NCBI GenBank assembly: GCA_032622095.1
Contig: CP136069.1
Coordinates: 13,562,450-13,626,449, forward strand
DNA: 64,000 bases
DNA from: Siphonodentalium dalli
Lineage: Eukaryota > Mollusca > Scaphopoda > Gadilida > Siphonodentaliidae
Direction of reading: 5' to 3'
The stretch's first letter is position 1; each line of letters begins with the position of its first letter. Below the pieces are notes generated by a model that did no database searches, was not told the origin of the DNA, and worked only from the letters and a program-made list of their open reading frames with translations. This document shows positions 1-11,159 of this stretch, piece after piece. The translations under genes and the position numbers were made by a program.

Positions 1-1
1 G

Positions 2-139
2 AAAGTGTTAATAATACATTCTGACAATGCGAACTGAGGATGTGGATAAAGTGTTAATAATACATTCTGACAATGCGAACTGAGGATGTGGATAAAGTGT
101 TAATAATACATTCTGGCAATGCGAATTGAGAATGTGGAT
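2..139. repeat. 46-bp tandem repeat, three copies
   Basis: A 46-bp unit starting AAAGTGTTAATAATACATTC recurs at 2, 48 and 94. The third copy carries several substitutions and decays near 139. The array probably continues left of the window. Confidence 0.9.
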
Positions 140-3100
140 AAAATGTTTGGCAAGTTATTGACATTTTAAAAATTAACAATTATATAGCGGTGATTGAAAC
201 ATAATTCTTTTGCGTTTATTATCACTTACATATGCCTAAAGCTCCTTTCACGGACTTTACAGATGCGTTTTACGCAATGCGTTTCTACCTTTCACATATG
301 TCCGTTTCTCCGTCCATTTTACGGATGCGTTACAAGAGCGTTATTAATTTGATTTGTAAAATAAAGGGGAATACACGAGTTACCCCTTCCTTCTACCATA
401 GAATATTCAGATGGTGAGGATATATTCTTCCCTCTGTCAGTATATCGAGGCGAAAAAGAAGACACGCCGCATTTTGGAACATGATATTGTAAAAAGGGAG
501 AAGAAAAATAAGGCCCATTCGTCTATCTAATCATACACGATCTGTATTTTGATTGAACACTAATTCGTGGGATATTTGTGGGTAACAACGAGTACTGGAG
601 CAGTTTGCACTTATACTACATTACATCTCATATGACATTACAAAGAGAAGCAGAGCGAAAGAAGTTCTTTGTCCAAAGCAGATAATCAGTGAGCCTGCTG
701 GGAACTACAGGTATATATACTCATCCAATGCATGCTACGATGACCTTTATCTATATTTGTGTAACTATGGGTGTGTAACTTCTCTGTATACTCAATATAT
801 ACATGTATATGCCTTATACTATTATCGCATAATTAAAACTTCACATAACCGATGAATAATCAACCGTTCTACTATCCTAACTGTTTTTGTTGACTTTTAG
901 ATAGCCGTGGGTTCACGCCTTCCGGTTACCAGTCGATGCATCACGCGGGTTTTTATCTGCCTGCTCGGTGTGTCGGTGTGGTGCTTGCGGACCTTGCCAA
1001 TAAGTTATCATTCCTGACATCCCCTTTGGCATAATTGCCATAAACCATAAAACATATACTATCCGTCGGTGAGGCTTTTGGCAACACGCAACATTCGTTT
1101 TTAAACGTTTGACGACTTAATTTCACACTCTTGTTATATTCAGTTTATTATACCTTTAGTTAATAGACAGACTCGTTCTTATTTTAAGTACCCGTTCATT
1201 TGTTGATCTTCATGACGTTATGTACTTCAGATCGGCCATATTGGCATTAGTGCGATACAGGTACCGATGGCATGTACATGGTTGCAAAAAATTACTAGTT
1301 ACAAAACTAGTTACAAAACTTATTGATTGCACGTGTTAAATATGTATATATACATGTATACCTACATATATCACAGATGGTGGCACTGAGTTCATTATTA
1401 TTACACTTTTGCTAATTGACACATAGACTAACATTACTTCCAACAGTATAGTTGGTTATATTAGGTAATTTGATTCCTAGCATATATAACAATTATAAAT
1501 GGTAATAGCGGTATGTTATAATCATTAATTTCGGAATGATCACGTCCATTTTGATACCTGTTTACAATATTTTACAATTTTATGAATACTCTTTAATGAA
1601 ATAGAAATAGTTATTAGTATGTCTTACAATACCTTTAATTCTATAGAGTATACGAATTGGATATTCATATACACTACTGGTCACCTTCTAGTATATATAT
1701 ATATATGAAAAAACAATAACACATATAGTAGACATACTTTTATATATGCGGGGCTCCCTATACTCAAACTTAAGAGAATGCACTGACGCAGGGTCTATAA
1801 CTCCCGTCCTGAAAGGGTTAATTATGAAAAATGATTTGAGAGCGTCCCGGGATCTGGGACTATATTCCTTATTGGTATTTAAATTCGCGCAGTATTAGTT
1901 TTTGCTTAATGTTGAATTCGCGCACCTTGCGGTTCGAATTCAAAACTGACAATCAAATTATGTTCCTAAAAATTAATATCTGATGACAGTTTTCTTTCTT
2001 AATTGTCCTTGAAGATACATGTGTATATTTGAGACTATCGCTACGAAAATTAACATAACTGGGTTTTTTTTGTGAAGACGTGTGCTTTTAATGTCATAAT
2101 AATAATAATATAAATGTCCAAGTTATGATAGTTAAATAGTTGCGTACATCATTGCATTTCTCTCGAAGAGAAAACATGAAAGTATCACAATGTAAGCCAG
2201 TGTTGTCAATTGATGTAAATCGTGTGAAGCCTTCTACTATGAACACAGATATTGGCATATACATGCACATAACTTAATCACAGTAAGCAATTATTTCAAT
2301 GACCGTGATTGCAAACCGGACAACAGTTCATTCAGGGCGGGCAACAGTTCGTTGTGGCGTTACGAACGCGAATTTGGGGTTAACCAGTTAATTCTAAATC
2401 CCAATGATTTATGAAGTAAAACTCTACTATTGGGTAACAAAACTAAATAAGGTGAATATGCAATAGTATAATGAAGAGTGCATTCGAAATGTGGTTGAAG
2501 ACAATTCCCATATAAATCACCCCAGCCACAATTACTTTGTTATGATAATGAACAATCATTTCCAATAACATAGTGTTTTGGTTATTTTCTAGTAATGCTA
2601 TTGATTCATAATTATATATTTGTCTGAATTCATGAAAGTTATTCCACTGTTTGAATATTCAAGTTGAATAATTTTGGTTGAAAATACGCATTGTGATTGG
2701 CCGAGAGGACAAGGGATAGTAAATTTGCAGCAAGTTATGCAGTTATTTTTTGCATCTGTCATTTCTGGGAACCCACCACCCCCGTACCTGCAATATTTTG
2801 TTACTCCCAATGTTTTGACACCCCTCCCCAAATTTAACTAATTTTGGTCTAAAATCGCATCAAAACATATTGATATCACTCATTTGGCCGGAAAATGATC
2901 TCATTTAGTTCAAATGACATTCTAACCTGTTTCACATTGTTTTAATTGAGAAAATGGTTTAATGATCAACTGAGATCAGCTTTCATCGATCTATGTTGGT
3001 GTCCAACTGTCTTTGTATGACGTGCCTTGTCACAAATTATCTGTTTCAGAACTAAAATCACGTACACATTCCAACTGTTTATGCCAAGATAACTTTTATA

Positions 3101-3350
3101 ACATTCTTGGTGAGTATTGCCGGCCAACCCGCCCAATATTTAGCATTATTCTGTACCACTTTTATTAGTTTACTGGAGCAACTTGCACTATATTGAATGA
3201 CATGCAGTCACTATGTCCGACATGAATACTTTGGTGTTGTGTAGTCGTTGGTTGTCACATTAATTTGTGAGATATTTGCTCACTCTTTTCCTGTGCACAC
3301 AGTGATCTAGGCTTAAAGATCTTAGTTCGAGCGTCCGAGACTATTGGGCC
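140..3350. other. No gene recognised; AT-rich intergenic or intronic DNA
   Basis: Both strands show only short open frames with no recognisable domain. Small simple repeats are present: a direct repeat of ACTAGTTACAAA near 1294-1318, a TA run near 1693-1706 and an AAT run near 2098-2110. I see no RNA gene or clear transposon end here. Confidence 0.5.
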
Positions 3351-4181
3351 CGATTCGTCATCTCAGGGTTTTCACCTGTTCTACGTAAACCTCTAGGTTT
3401 AAACCAGCGTGGTGAGTCAGCAAAATCCGTGGTTTAAACCCGCGACCGCATGTCTAAGTGACCCATCCGCCATGTTTAGTTTAAACCTGGTCCAGCGTTT
3501 TATTTAATCAATTACCAGTCCTCTCTTGATATTTATAGCAGTGGTGGATCAGGATTTCCCCGATGCAGGGGGCTATATATGATCCTCGAAAGCTACCAGG
3601 CGGGATGGCTAACACTGAGCTATTTAAGTAAAACATATTATACTGTACCTTCTTGCCCAGAATATTCCGACCGATACATTCAACTAAGTCTCTTAGCGAT
3701 TTGGAGCTTTCAAGACCCCACGCCAAACAAGCATCATGGTCGAAAATGTTCTACACAAAGCTTGTATATGCCAGTGTGTCGCTTCTGGCGTACGTGCATT
3801 AATAGACTGCCAGATATAACACAGACTTGACTAATTTCCGCATCCGTACGATGGACTGGCCTTAAATGTTTTGGACTGCCTTAAATTTCCTGATAACACA
3901 CAGTTTGACTTTGCTTATCACTACTTACTTGTCTGGCCTGTTAGCAATGAACCTCTCGCGAGCAGGTGATTAATGTTGTCAATTATTGGTGTGGCCATGC
4001 AAAATACATGTATTGTACATACAGAAATTACATGCATGTGTGCATCCACCCTATAAAGCGTGTTTTTGTCAATTTTGATATTTTGTTTGCGTTTTATAAG
4101 CTTACACCGGCAACTAAACCATATAATTCAGCGGTTCAGCTAAACCAGCTTTACCGAGGTTAAACTTGAGATGACGAATTC
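3351..4181. mobile_element. MITE-like element with GATTCGTCATCTCAGG termini
   Basis: The left end reads CGATTCGTCATCTCAGG and the right end near 4165-4181 is its imperfect reverse complement. GGTTTAAACC-type palindromes sit just inside the left end. Related ends recur at 5800-5866 and 6309-6350, so this is a dispersed family. No transposase frame is visible and no clear target duplication was found, so the superfamily is open. Confidence 0.5.
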
Positions 4182-5397
4182 GTCTTTTATTCATCGCGGT
4201 TTAGAAGTTTCAAACAATCAAACAATCAATCAAAGGTGAAGCTGTAAATGATCTCGAATGAGAGCGTGTCTATGTGGCGGCTGTCGACTGGTGTTATCAT
4301 TTCACAGCTTTGCTCAGATATGGGATGATCCTTCAATATGAGTTTTACAACTATCTTGTGTTTTTGTTTTGTTTTTTGGCTTGTGGCAATCACAAATACT
4401 GGTGTTTTCTACGAATTCATTTGAATGGTTCAACGTTTTAATTTTTACATCAAACCGATGCTAGTGTATGACCAGATGTACTCTACACATGCATAGATTG
4501 CGATCCTGAACTTATATTGCTATATGAGTAAAATAACTTATCTTGATGTAGATCATGCCACAAAGCTCTACTCTGACTCCGCCCATAAATTTCCATAATA
4601 TTTCACCAGTTCAAAACCTGTGAACTTTTGATTTTCTACATGACGGAAAATGTATTACATTGAAAAAAAGCAACACATGTAATATATTTCTGTTCTTAAT
4701 ATAAAAGCTGTGCCTCTGTATGGTGCCCACTTCAAACAGTTCATATGCAGCTTCTGGTCTGCACTCATAAGCAAATTGCTTTTACTTGACTGACCTCTTG
4801 GTCCAGGATTAACTCGATTATGAAGCCTTCATTCAGAGTCATAGGGGTCTGCTGCCCCTTCGTGCGACATGAGCCTGCGTCACATTTACGGACATTTTGA
4901 TCATTTGAACATTTTATTTTAAAAAAAAATAATTAAATTTAAAACAAACAAGTATTAATATCAATTTTAAATATTGTTAGATACAACTACTTACTCAATT
5001 TAACAAAACAATTTTTTTATTTAAAAAACAAATTAATTTTACTTATTTTTAAATCAGTTTTAGAACAGTTGCGAGCGGACATACAGACATACATATATAC
5101 AGTTCCTATACCCTTTACTATATACAGATATACATGTAAATAAACCAACGTGTGTCTTTGCGGGTGAAGCATCGTGCAGAAAATCTATCACAAACAAAGT
5201 GATAATCAGCGCGTGAAACTCGTGTTAAGAGACATGCCCTTTGTCAGATCGGATTAATGATCCATACTTATTTCTCAATGAATAAATCCAATGCACGCAA
5301 TCGCGATAATTTATGACATGGCAATAACCATTATATCGGTTTGACTTTTGGTCCGATTGGTAAGAGGGTAGTTTGACTGCATCTGCATGCTCATATC
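4182..5397. other. No gene recognised; contains an A/T-only stretch
   Basis: Nothing coding is recognisable. About 4915-5060 is almost pure A/T. Two runs of A and several TTTAAA-like words give it a matrix-attachment-like composition, but no function can be assigned. Confidence 0.45.
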
Positions 5398-5719
5398 GGG
5401 TCCTCGGTGGCTCAATCGGTTAGGGGTACAACTCCAAGCCGTTTGCCTTCCAGCGCTGGCGATAAGGGTTCAACTCCACATGTTTCCATCGTGGACTTTG
5501 TAACTCGAAATCGTTATCTGGTGAAGTTGCCAGTTACTTGCCGATGGCCGGTGGTTTGCCGCACATGGTCGACGAGTTTATCAGCCATTGAAATCACTGT
5601 TAGATTAGCCGTAAGTGTGCGGATTTCCTCCACGGCTAAAACTGGCAATGTCGTGATATGGCCTTAGTGGCTAAAGCGACATAAAACCCCAAATCAATCA
5701 ATCAATCAATCAATCAAGT
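5398..5719 (+). mobile_element. tRNA-derived SINE with (TCAA)n tail
   Basis: A tRNA-like head begins TCCTCGGTGGCTCAATCGG. It has an A box (TGGCTCAATCGG, 5408-5419) and a perfect B box (GGTTCAACTCC, 5467-5477). A body of about 210 bp follows, ending GCGACATAAAACCCC, then a tail of AATC units (about 5691-5716). Flanking direct repeats ATGCTCATATC (5387-5397) and ATGCTCATGTC (5720-5730) differ at one base and look like the target-site duplication from L1-like retroposition. The near-intact duplication suggests a fairly recent insertion. SINEs of this layout are common in molluscs. Confidence 0.88.
5408..5477 (+). promoter_or_regulatory. Internal RNA polymerase III promoter of the SINE (A and B boxes)
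   Basis: TGGCTCAATCGG matches the A-box consensus and GGTTCAACTCC the B-box consensus. The spacing between them (about 48 nt) is normal for a tRNA-like promoter. Confidence 0.8.
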
Positions 5720-5799
5720 ATGCTCATGTCACCGAACCGAGTTGTCAATTAGCTGGAAACTGAACGACAAAAACGCCCCCTTAGACCCGGTTTGGCTGG

Positions 5800-5866
5800 A
5801 CCGCCAATGTAGGTTTAAACCAGGTTTAAACTCAGAGGTTTAAACCTGAGATGACGAATCCGGCCA
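5800..5866. repeat. Solo right end of the GTTTAAAC/GACGAAT repeat family
   Basis: Contains three GTTTAAAC-type palindromic words followed by CCTGAGATGACGAATCCG, the same terminus as the element ending at 4181. A further degenerate end lies at 6309-6350. No matching left end was found, so these are probably truncated copies. Confidence 0.5.
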
Positions 5867-8640
5867 TGGAATATCCAGGCTCGTTAATTTATTAATGCCT
5901 GATTTATAATAGCATGTTAAGTTTTATCCAGAAAGAGTTCAATTATTGTATGTTGTTTTGCATTTTAAAAGATTTGTATTTTTACAAGACTGATGAGGTT
6001 TCTAGCCTGAATTGTGTTTTATATGTTCAGGAAGAAAGACCGCATGTATTTTATTTTAAATGCCGAGCACTTTCCGAAGGTTATCGGGAAGGAAGTTAAG
6101 TTTTTCAACTTACGGTCCCATTATTCAACATGCCATATATAGTTTAACGTCATATCCACTAAGATCCATATTAGGTCCCAGTAACATAAATATCGTGTTT
6201 TTGGCAGTCATAATATGTTTTAAACTGTTAGAAAATTAGAAATGGCAAACACGGCACCAGGATGAACCTAGACGGAACTAACTAATACGTATGTTAGGTC
6301 TTCGGTCGAAATACGGCTTAAACCTGGTTTAAACTAGAGACCACGAATCCGATCGTCTTTGTGTACAGAAAACAGCTTAGAACGAAAGCAGCAGAATTGA
6401 TCACATTCTATGACTAACAGAAACACATAACTAATGAACCCAGTATAAAGAACGTTTGCATTCAACTCGCTTGGAAGTTGGAATCCAACAGCTGTTAATG
6501 CTTGATATATCATGCATAATAATGCATATCTTATTTGCACGAAGTTAACTTAATTTTACTGTTATGTATGGGACAACACCAATACCATTTGGGAAATGTA
6601 TAACTTATCTATAAATGCGTGTACCTTTAATTCAGGTACGATATATATGGGAAACTCGGTACCTAATATACAGGAGGACATGGATGGGGCTTTCTTGCTT
6701 ATTTTATTTCACATAATTTGGGTCATACAAAGCTTAAATTAATTCTTATTATGAAACATAAATCATAACACATTTGTTTTGTAAAATTGAATGTGTATAC
6801 CTTATAGTTGTGTCCTATGTTCACATATCAGCTTCTGGTAGGTTACTGTATTTGTCCACTATATCGATGCATTGTTTCGAGCTTTGTTTCGAATGGACTA
6901 TCTGATTTGGTGACGTCGCCAACTGTTTGCATAGTGCGAGAAGAGACGTTTTTAGATGCAAGCAGTTTAGTCACACAGTATAGAACTGTGGGCTAACATC
7001 ATTAATGTCGCAATGGGAAGTCAAGGGACAACTAAATCGCTCGATGTGCAACCGATCATAACCATCAGAAACCGATATCATCCCCACGACGATCTCAACA
7101 GCATTCTCATATTTATATAAACGTCATCAAATCGTTATTTGTTTTCGATTGATAAGGGCAAGTAAGCCTATAATGAATTTATAACGGGTCTATTCACTCT
7201 ACTGGATCAAATTATCGGACCCTCTCCATCAGAGGCGGAAGGTTTTAGATACTTGGCAGTTGAACAAGAAAGTTTTAGTTTTTACGACAAATAAGTATTT
7301 GACAAACTAAAATAACTTGGCGCATTTCTCCTATATAGCCCTACTTTATGTTATAGCCAACTTGATTAAGCCTTATTTTCGCACCGATGACAGATGCCTC
7401 ATCCTGACAGCCACAAAAAGATTTATGTGTACCGTAAAGCATTGTTTTCCAACCAATACACAGCAGTTGATACTGCATGGTACTGTACAGATTACTGTGC
7501 GAATCTTTGCGAAAGGAAATAAGATAATATTTAATATGGAATGAATTGGTATCATAAGTTTGTATACTACATCCATGCATCTGATTATCCATGCATATAT
7601 CCTACTATTTTCTTGAATCGAATGATAACACATAATAATGAACAAAGCAGAAGATACATTCAGGTCCACGCTAATTCGGAACTTAGATAAAATGGGGAAA
7701 GTTACCTGATGACGTTGTTCGTCGAATTTCGTTGAAATCGACATGAGGACATCTTTGAATGAATTGAACATTAAGAAATTGAAACTCCTGAGTATCACAA
7801 GCCGAAAGCTCCACAAGCGCGCCAATTAATATACTGCTTAATTTCATTTCATTCTCGACAACATGGAACTATTTAAACATTTGAGTACTTTGATGTAGGT
7901 AGCGTTATTTTGGGTTTAAAACGGAAGTTGCTGAACCCGTTTGTTTACATCTTGGATTTCGCAGTCACCCGGATATACGATTCGCCTAATTTATGAACTA
8001 AATTACGATTAGAGTCAATTCTGTTGACAAACCATGTGTACGGAATGTAAGTAATGACAATTACACCCCCCCCCCACACACACGCGCGCGTAGTAAGCCT
8101 TCTGTGAATCTTATTTGGTGGCAATCTTTAAAGTGATCTTGATAATAATTGTGTTAAACGCCACCGATTTCCTCATGCGAGTGCAACTGAGTGGTTTAGC
8201 TTTGGTTCGTTAATTACGCCAGATGTTTTATTACAATATTGTTTACTTCTGTAAACTCAGAAGATATGGAACAAATAAATTAAACCTATCAGTAGAAAAG
8301 GCAGTGTGTTAAAATAGACATATATATAGTGATGTGGTCGACAATGAACGAAGTTACATCAATACAAATGACGGGCGTTACTATGGCGTCTTCTATCGCA
8401 TTGAATAGGAGCAGCGTCGGAAATATACAGCCTTTGTGAGTTTTCACTTTCTGCACAAAGGAACTGTTTTCGTGAGACATTAAGTGTAATTTATCTTCCT
8501 GGAATCAATTTCTGTGCAGTCAGATTGACACTAGAATTGTTATAAATATTTACTAGATTCACACACCGCTTTCTGATTTGAAAACTGAATCGACCGTTAC
8601 GCCATGACTTTCGGTGATATATAGCGTACCAATGTTTACG
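5867..8640. other. No gene recognised
   Basis: Open frames here are short and lack domain signatures, including a 150-codon minus-strand frame at 7373-7825 of hydrophobic, low-complexity composition. A C-run followed by CA and CG dinucleotide repeats lies at about 8064-8090. Confidence 0.45.
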
Positions 8641-8654
8641 CTGGAGCAAAAAAT

Positions 8655-8800
8655 GTTTTAGCCAAAAAAGTGGCCAAATAAATATTTTAGTGGCCAAATA
8701 AAAAACAAGTGGCCAAATTAATTTTTTAGTGGCCAAATAAAAAACAATTGGCCAAATGTTTCTTGGCCAATTTAAATAAGAACATTTGGCCAAATTAAAT
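8655..8800. repeat. Cluster of TGGCCAAAT motifs
   Basis: The word TGGCCAAAT or its complement occurs about eight times in 145 bp at irregular spacing, separated by A/T spacers. TTGGCCAA is itself palindromic. Similar GTGGCCA words recur near 9400. It looks like a small degenerate satellite; a protein-binding cluster cannot be excluded. Confidence 0.65.
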
Positions 8801-10129
8801 CCTCATTTTCTGGGCCTACAATTGATGACTGAATTATATATTTTTTAAATATATAACTCTCTGACTCGATGTGTGTGTGTGTAGTGTCACTCACACCATG
8901 TTCGGCAACTAAGTAATGGGGTGTGTTAGTTGTCATCACTATCATTTTCGCTTATGTTCGCCAAAATAAAACAACATTTCTGTTGCTTATTATCGTGAGG
9001 TGTTGAATACCTATTTTGTTATGATGTGAAGCCTGGTTGTTATGACGGGAGGCAGTTACGACACATTATGTAACTGACATGCCGTCGCCGGTACATCGAA
9101 TGGGACAGTGCGTTTACGTATTTCATCTTACAGACCGCTTAATCAACAAAATATGATATAACCAGTGCAGAGATTAAGGTTTTTGACGACTAGTAATCGC
9201 CTTTGTACAGCCATAGCATTCGATCAACGCTCTCCTTACAAAATAAATGTTGGTTGTCATTCTTTGGTGTATCCGAATTACGAAACCCGCGTGTCCTAAA
9301 CCGCCGATATTTCGTAGTCTAACTTCTCGATCTATTCAGCGCTTTTTGAATTAGAGATGTTTTTGTGGTGAAAAAAGTTTGGCATAATTAATTTTTTTGT
9401 GGCCACCTTCGAAAAAAGTACACCGACAGCGATAACACTGTAACCTACCCATTATCGCAGCATTCCAATGCGTGTAGCCATATTTGCATATTAGGACCAT
9501 GTTCTTAGGGTTTGGGAAAAACAAACTGTGTGTGGTTAGAAGTCTGAGATAAGATTCCATAAACATCACCCAGCGGGGATAGAAAACTAATAATAACTAA
9601 ACTATTTGTCTAATTCCCGGTGGGAAAGGATTCTAAGGATTCTCGTTTTACATAGATGGCGCTTCACCACTCCATATTCATTCGCCGCACTTCCTATCCC
9701 TTGCTTTCATGGCTACTTTCATGTTTTGATTTTCGTGAGGTACAGCTCTGCCAAATTAAAGACATTCTATAGCAATGTATCATAATAGAGACAAAACAGT
9801 TGAGTGCACACATATTCACACTCTTTCTCTTGATCCAAAACGTTTAGCTGATTGTTACTAGTACGCGTGACTGAACATGACTATACGATGACATTGTTGA
9901 CACGTAATAGTTCCCCCACAGCGTTAACTCATTGATTTGACTTATCATGTTAGCTTGTGTACGCAGCGTTGCTCGGGTAAAGACGATTAGAAACAGTTTG
10001 AAGTTTTTTAACATATATTTACTTAATATTAAAGGGTGCCTAGAAAGATTAATTGTTAGTGCCCCTTTAAGACATTATTCGAAGATCAACGGTGCATATC
10101 TAATACATCTGTATGGTTATATTACAAAG
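8801..10129. other. No gene recognised
   Basis: Contains a short GT repeat near 8872-8882 and otherwise unremarkable AT-rich sequence with only short frames. Confidence 0.45.
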
Positions 10130-10400
10130 TTATGGTGCTATAGCGTTGGCTCCTGTTAGGTTGTTTATAGTGTCTGTCCCCAGTTAGGATGTTATACATG
10201 CAGTGTTAGCCCCTGTTCAGTTGTTTAGAGTTGGCCCTTGTTAAGATGGTTTAATGTTGGCTCCAGTTCGGTTGTGTATTTTGTTGCCCCCTGTTCGGTT
10301 GTTTACACTGTAAGCCCCTTTAAGATGTCATAGCGTTGGTTCCTGTGTGGTTAAATTACAATTTATGATGGTATAGTGTTGGCACCTTTGTGATTGTTTA
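10130..10400 (+). repeat. Degenerate ~31-bp tandem repeat
   Basis: Units resembling GTTGGCCCCTGTTAGGTTG followed by TTTA are repeated about eight times with many substitutions, giving alternating T/G-rich and C-rich stretches. No coding potential is apparent. Confidence 0.7.
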
Positions 10401-10832
10401 TTCATCTTAATAAGTTCACCTAAAGTTCACAGTGGATCATCCACAGTGGGCTTAATGATGTTCCCAGGGCGTTGAGTGTTTTCCTTATAGCCCACTCGAA
10501 CGACCATTTAATTTGTCATAATATATGTTGGTATGGATCAATCGTATGAGTAGGCGGAACAACTAATCTGTTTTCTGGTCTTCTGAATATAATCAATTCC
10601 TATAATATCAGCGCCACATAATTCTCATCAGGTCGATTGTCCAATCGGAACACCGAATGACTGTCTCTGCTTGCGTTGTCGATTGAATCGGGTGCCACCC
10701 ACTTATTGACATCGCTACAAATCACCTGTCTATTCTTCGTCTCAGGACTCATTGCAATAAGTTTATTAGGCGAAGAAGGACATCCGATCTGTCATTTCTT
10801 TAAATTGAAATCATATTGAAAGTTCATCAACC

Positions 10833-11079
10833 ATGATCTGCGCAATAATTATGCTGAGTTTCCTGCATTTAGCAGATGCTAATTCGAAGTTCGTGAGTGT
10901 GAATTTTCACAAAGGCAGCGGTCAACTAAATCAGACCAATGTCATTTCAACTGTGAAGGCAAGATCAGAAATGGACTGTGGTGCACAGTGCCTGAAGAAA
11001 GCTGGATGCAAATCGTTCGCTGTGAATGGTTCCACTTGTGTTCTGTTCAGTGATGATAGCGGAGTGCTACAGATACCAG
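10833..11079 (+). CDS. First exon of a secreted PAN/apple-domain-like protein (partial gene)
   Basis: Translation from the ATG at 10833 gives an N-terminal hydrophobic stretch (residues 1-17, MICAIIMLSFLHLADAN) that fits a signal peptide. It is followed by a Cys-patterned segment (C..QC...GC.SFAVN..TCVLFS) typical of PAN/apple modules. The frame runs into CAG|GTGAGT at 11079/11080, a strong splice donor in phase 1 after 82 codons, so the open frame beyond it is intronic. Such proteins are extracellular or membrane-anchored and bind proteins or carbohydrates; the rest of this one is not visible. The presumed intron begins with transposon-rich DNA, so later exons probably lie outside the window. 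It may also be a stranded exon. Confidence 0.62.
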
Positions 11080-11159
11080 GTGAGTATTTTACTCCTATGT
11101 ACCTTGCTAAATCTCGGACACCTTACTTGTTTTCAGGGACGTGACTATAGAGGATCTGC

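Noticed and set aside
5401-5477. A functional tRNA gene
   Set aside because: The boxes are good but the stems do not fold into a clean cloverleaf, and the sequence continues into a SINE body with a tail and target duplication.
7373-7825. 150-codon minus-strand frame as a membrane protein
   Set aside because: Composition is typical of AT-rich non-coding DNA, with no family signature. An opposite-strand reading near 7639 (MNKAEDTFRSTLIRNLDKMG) was also considered but lacks a splice donor.
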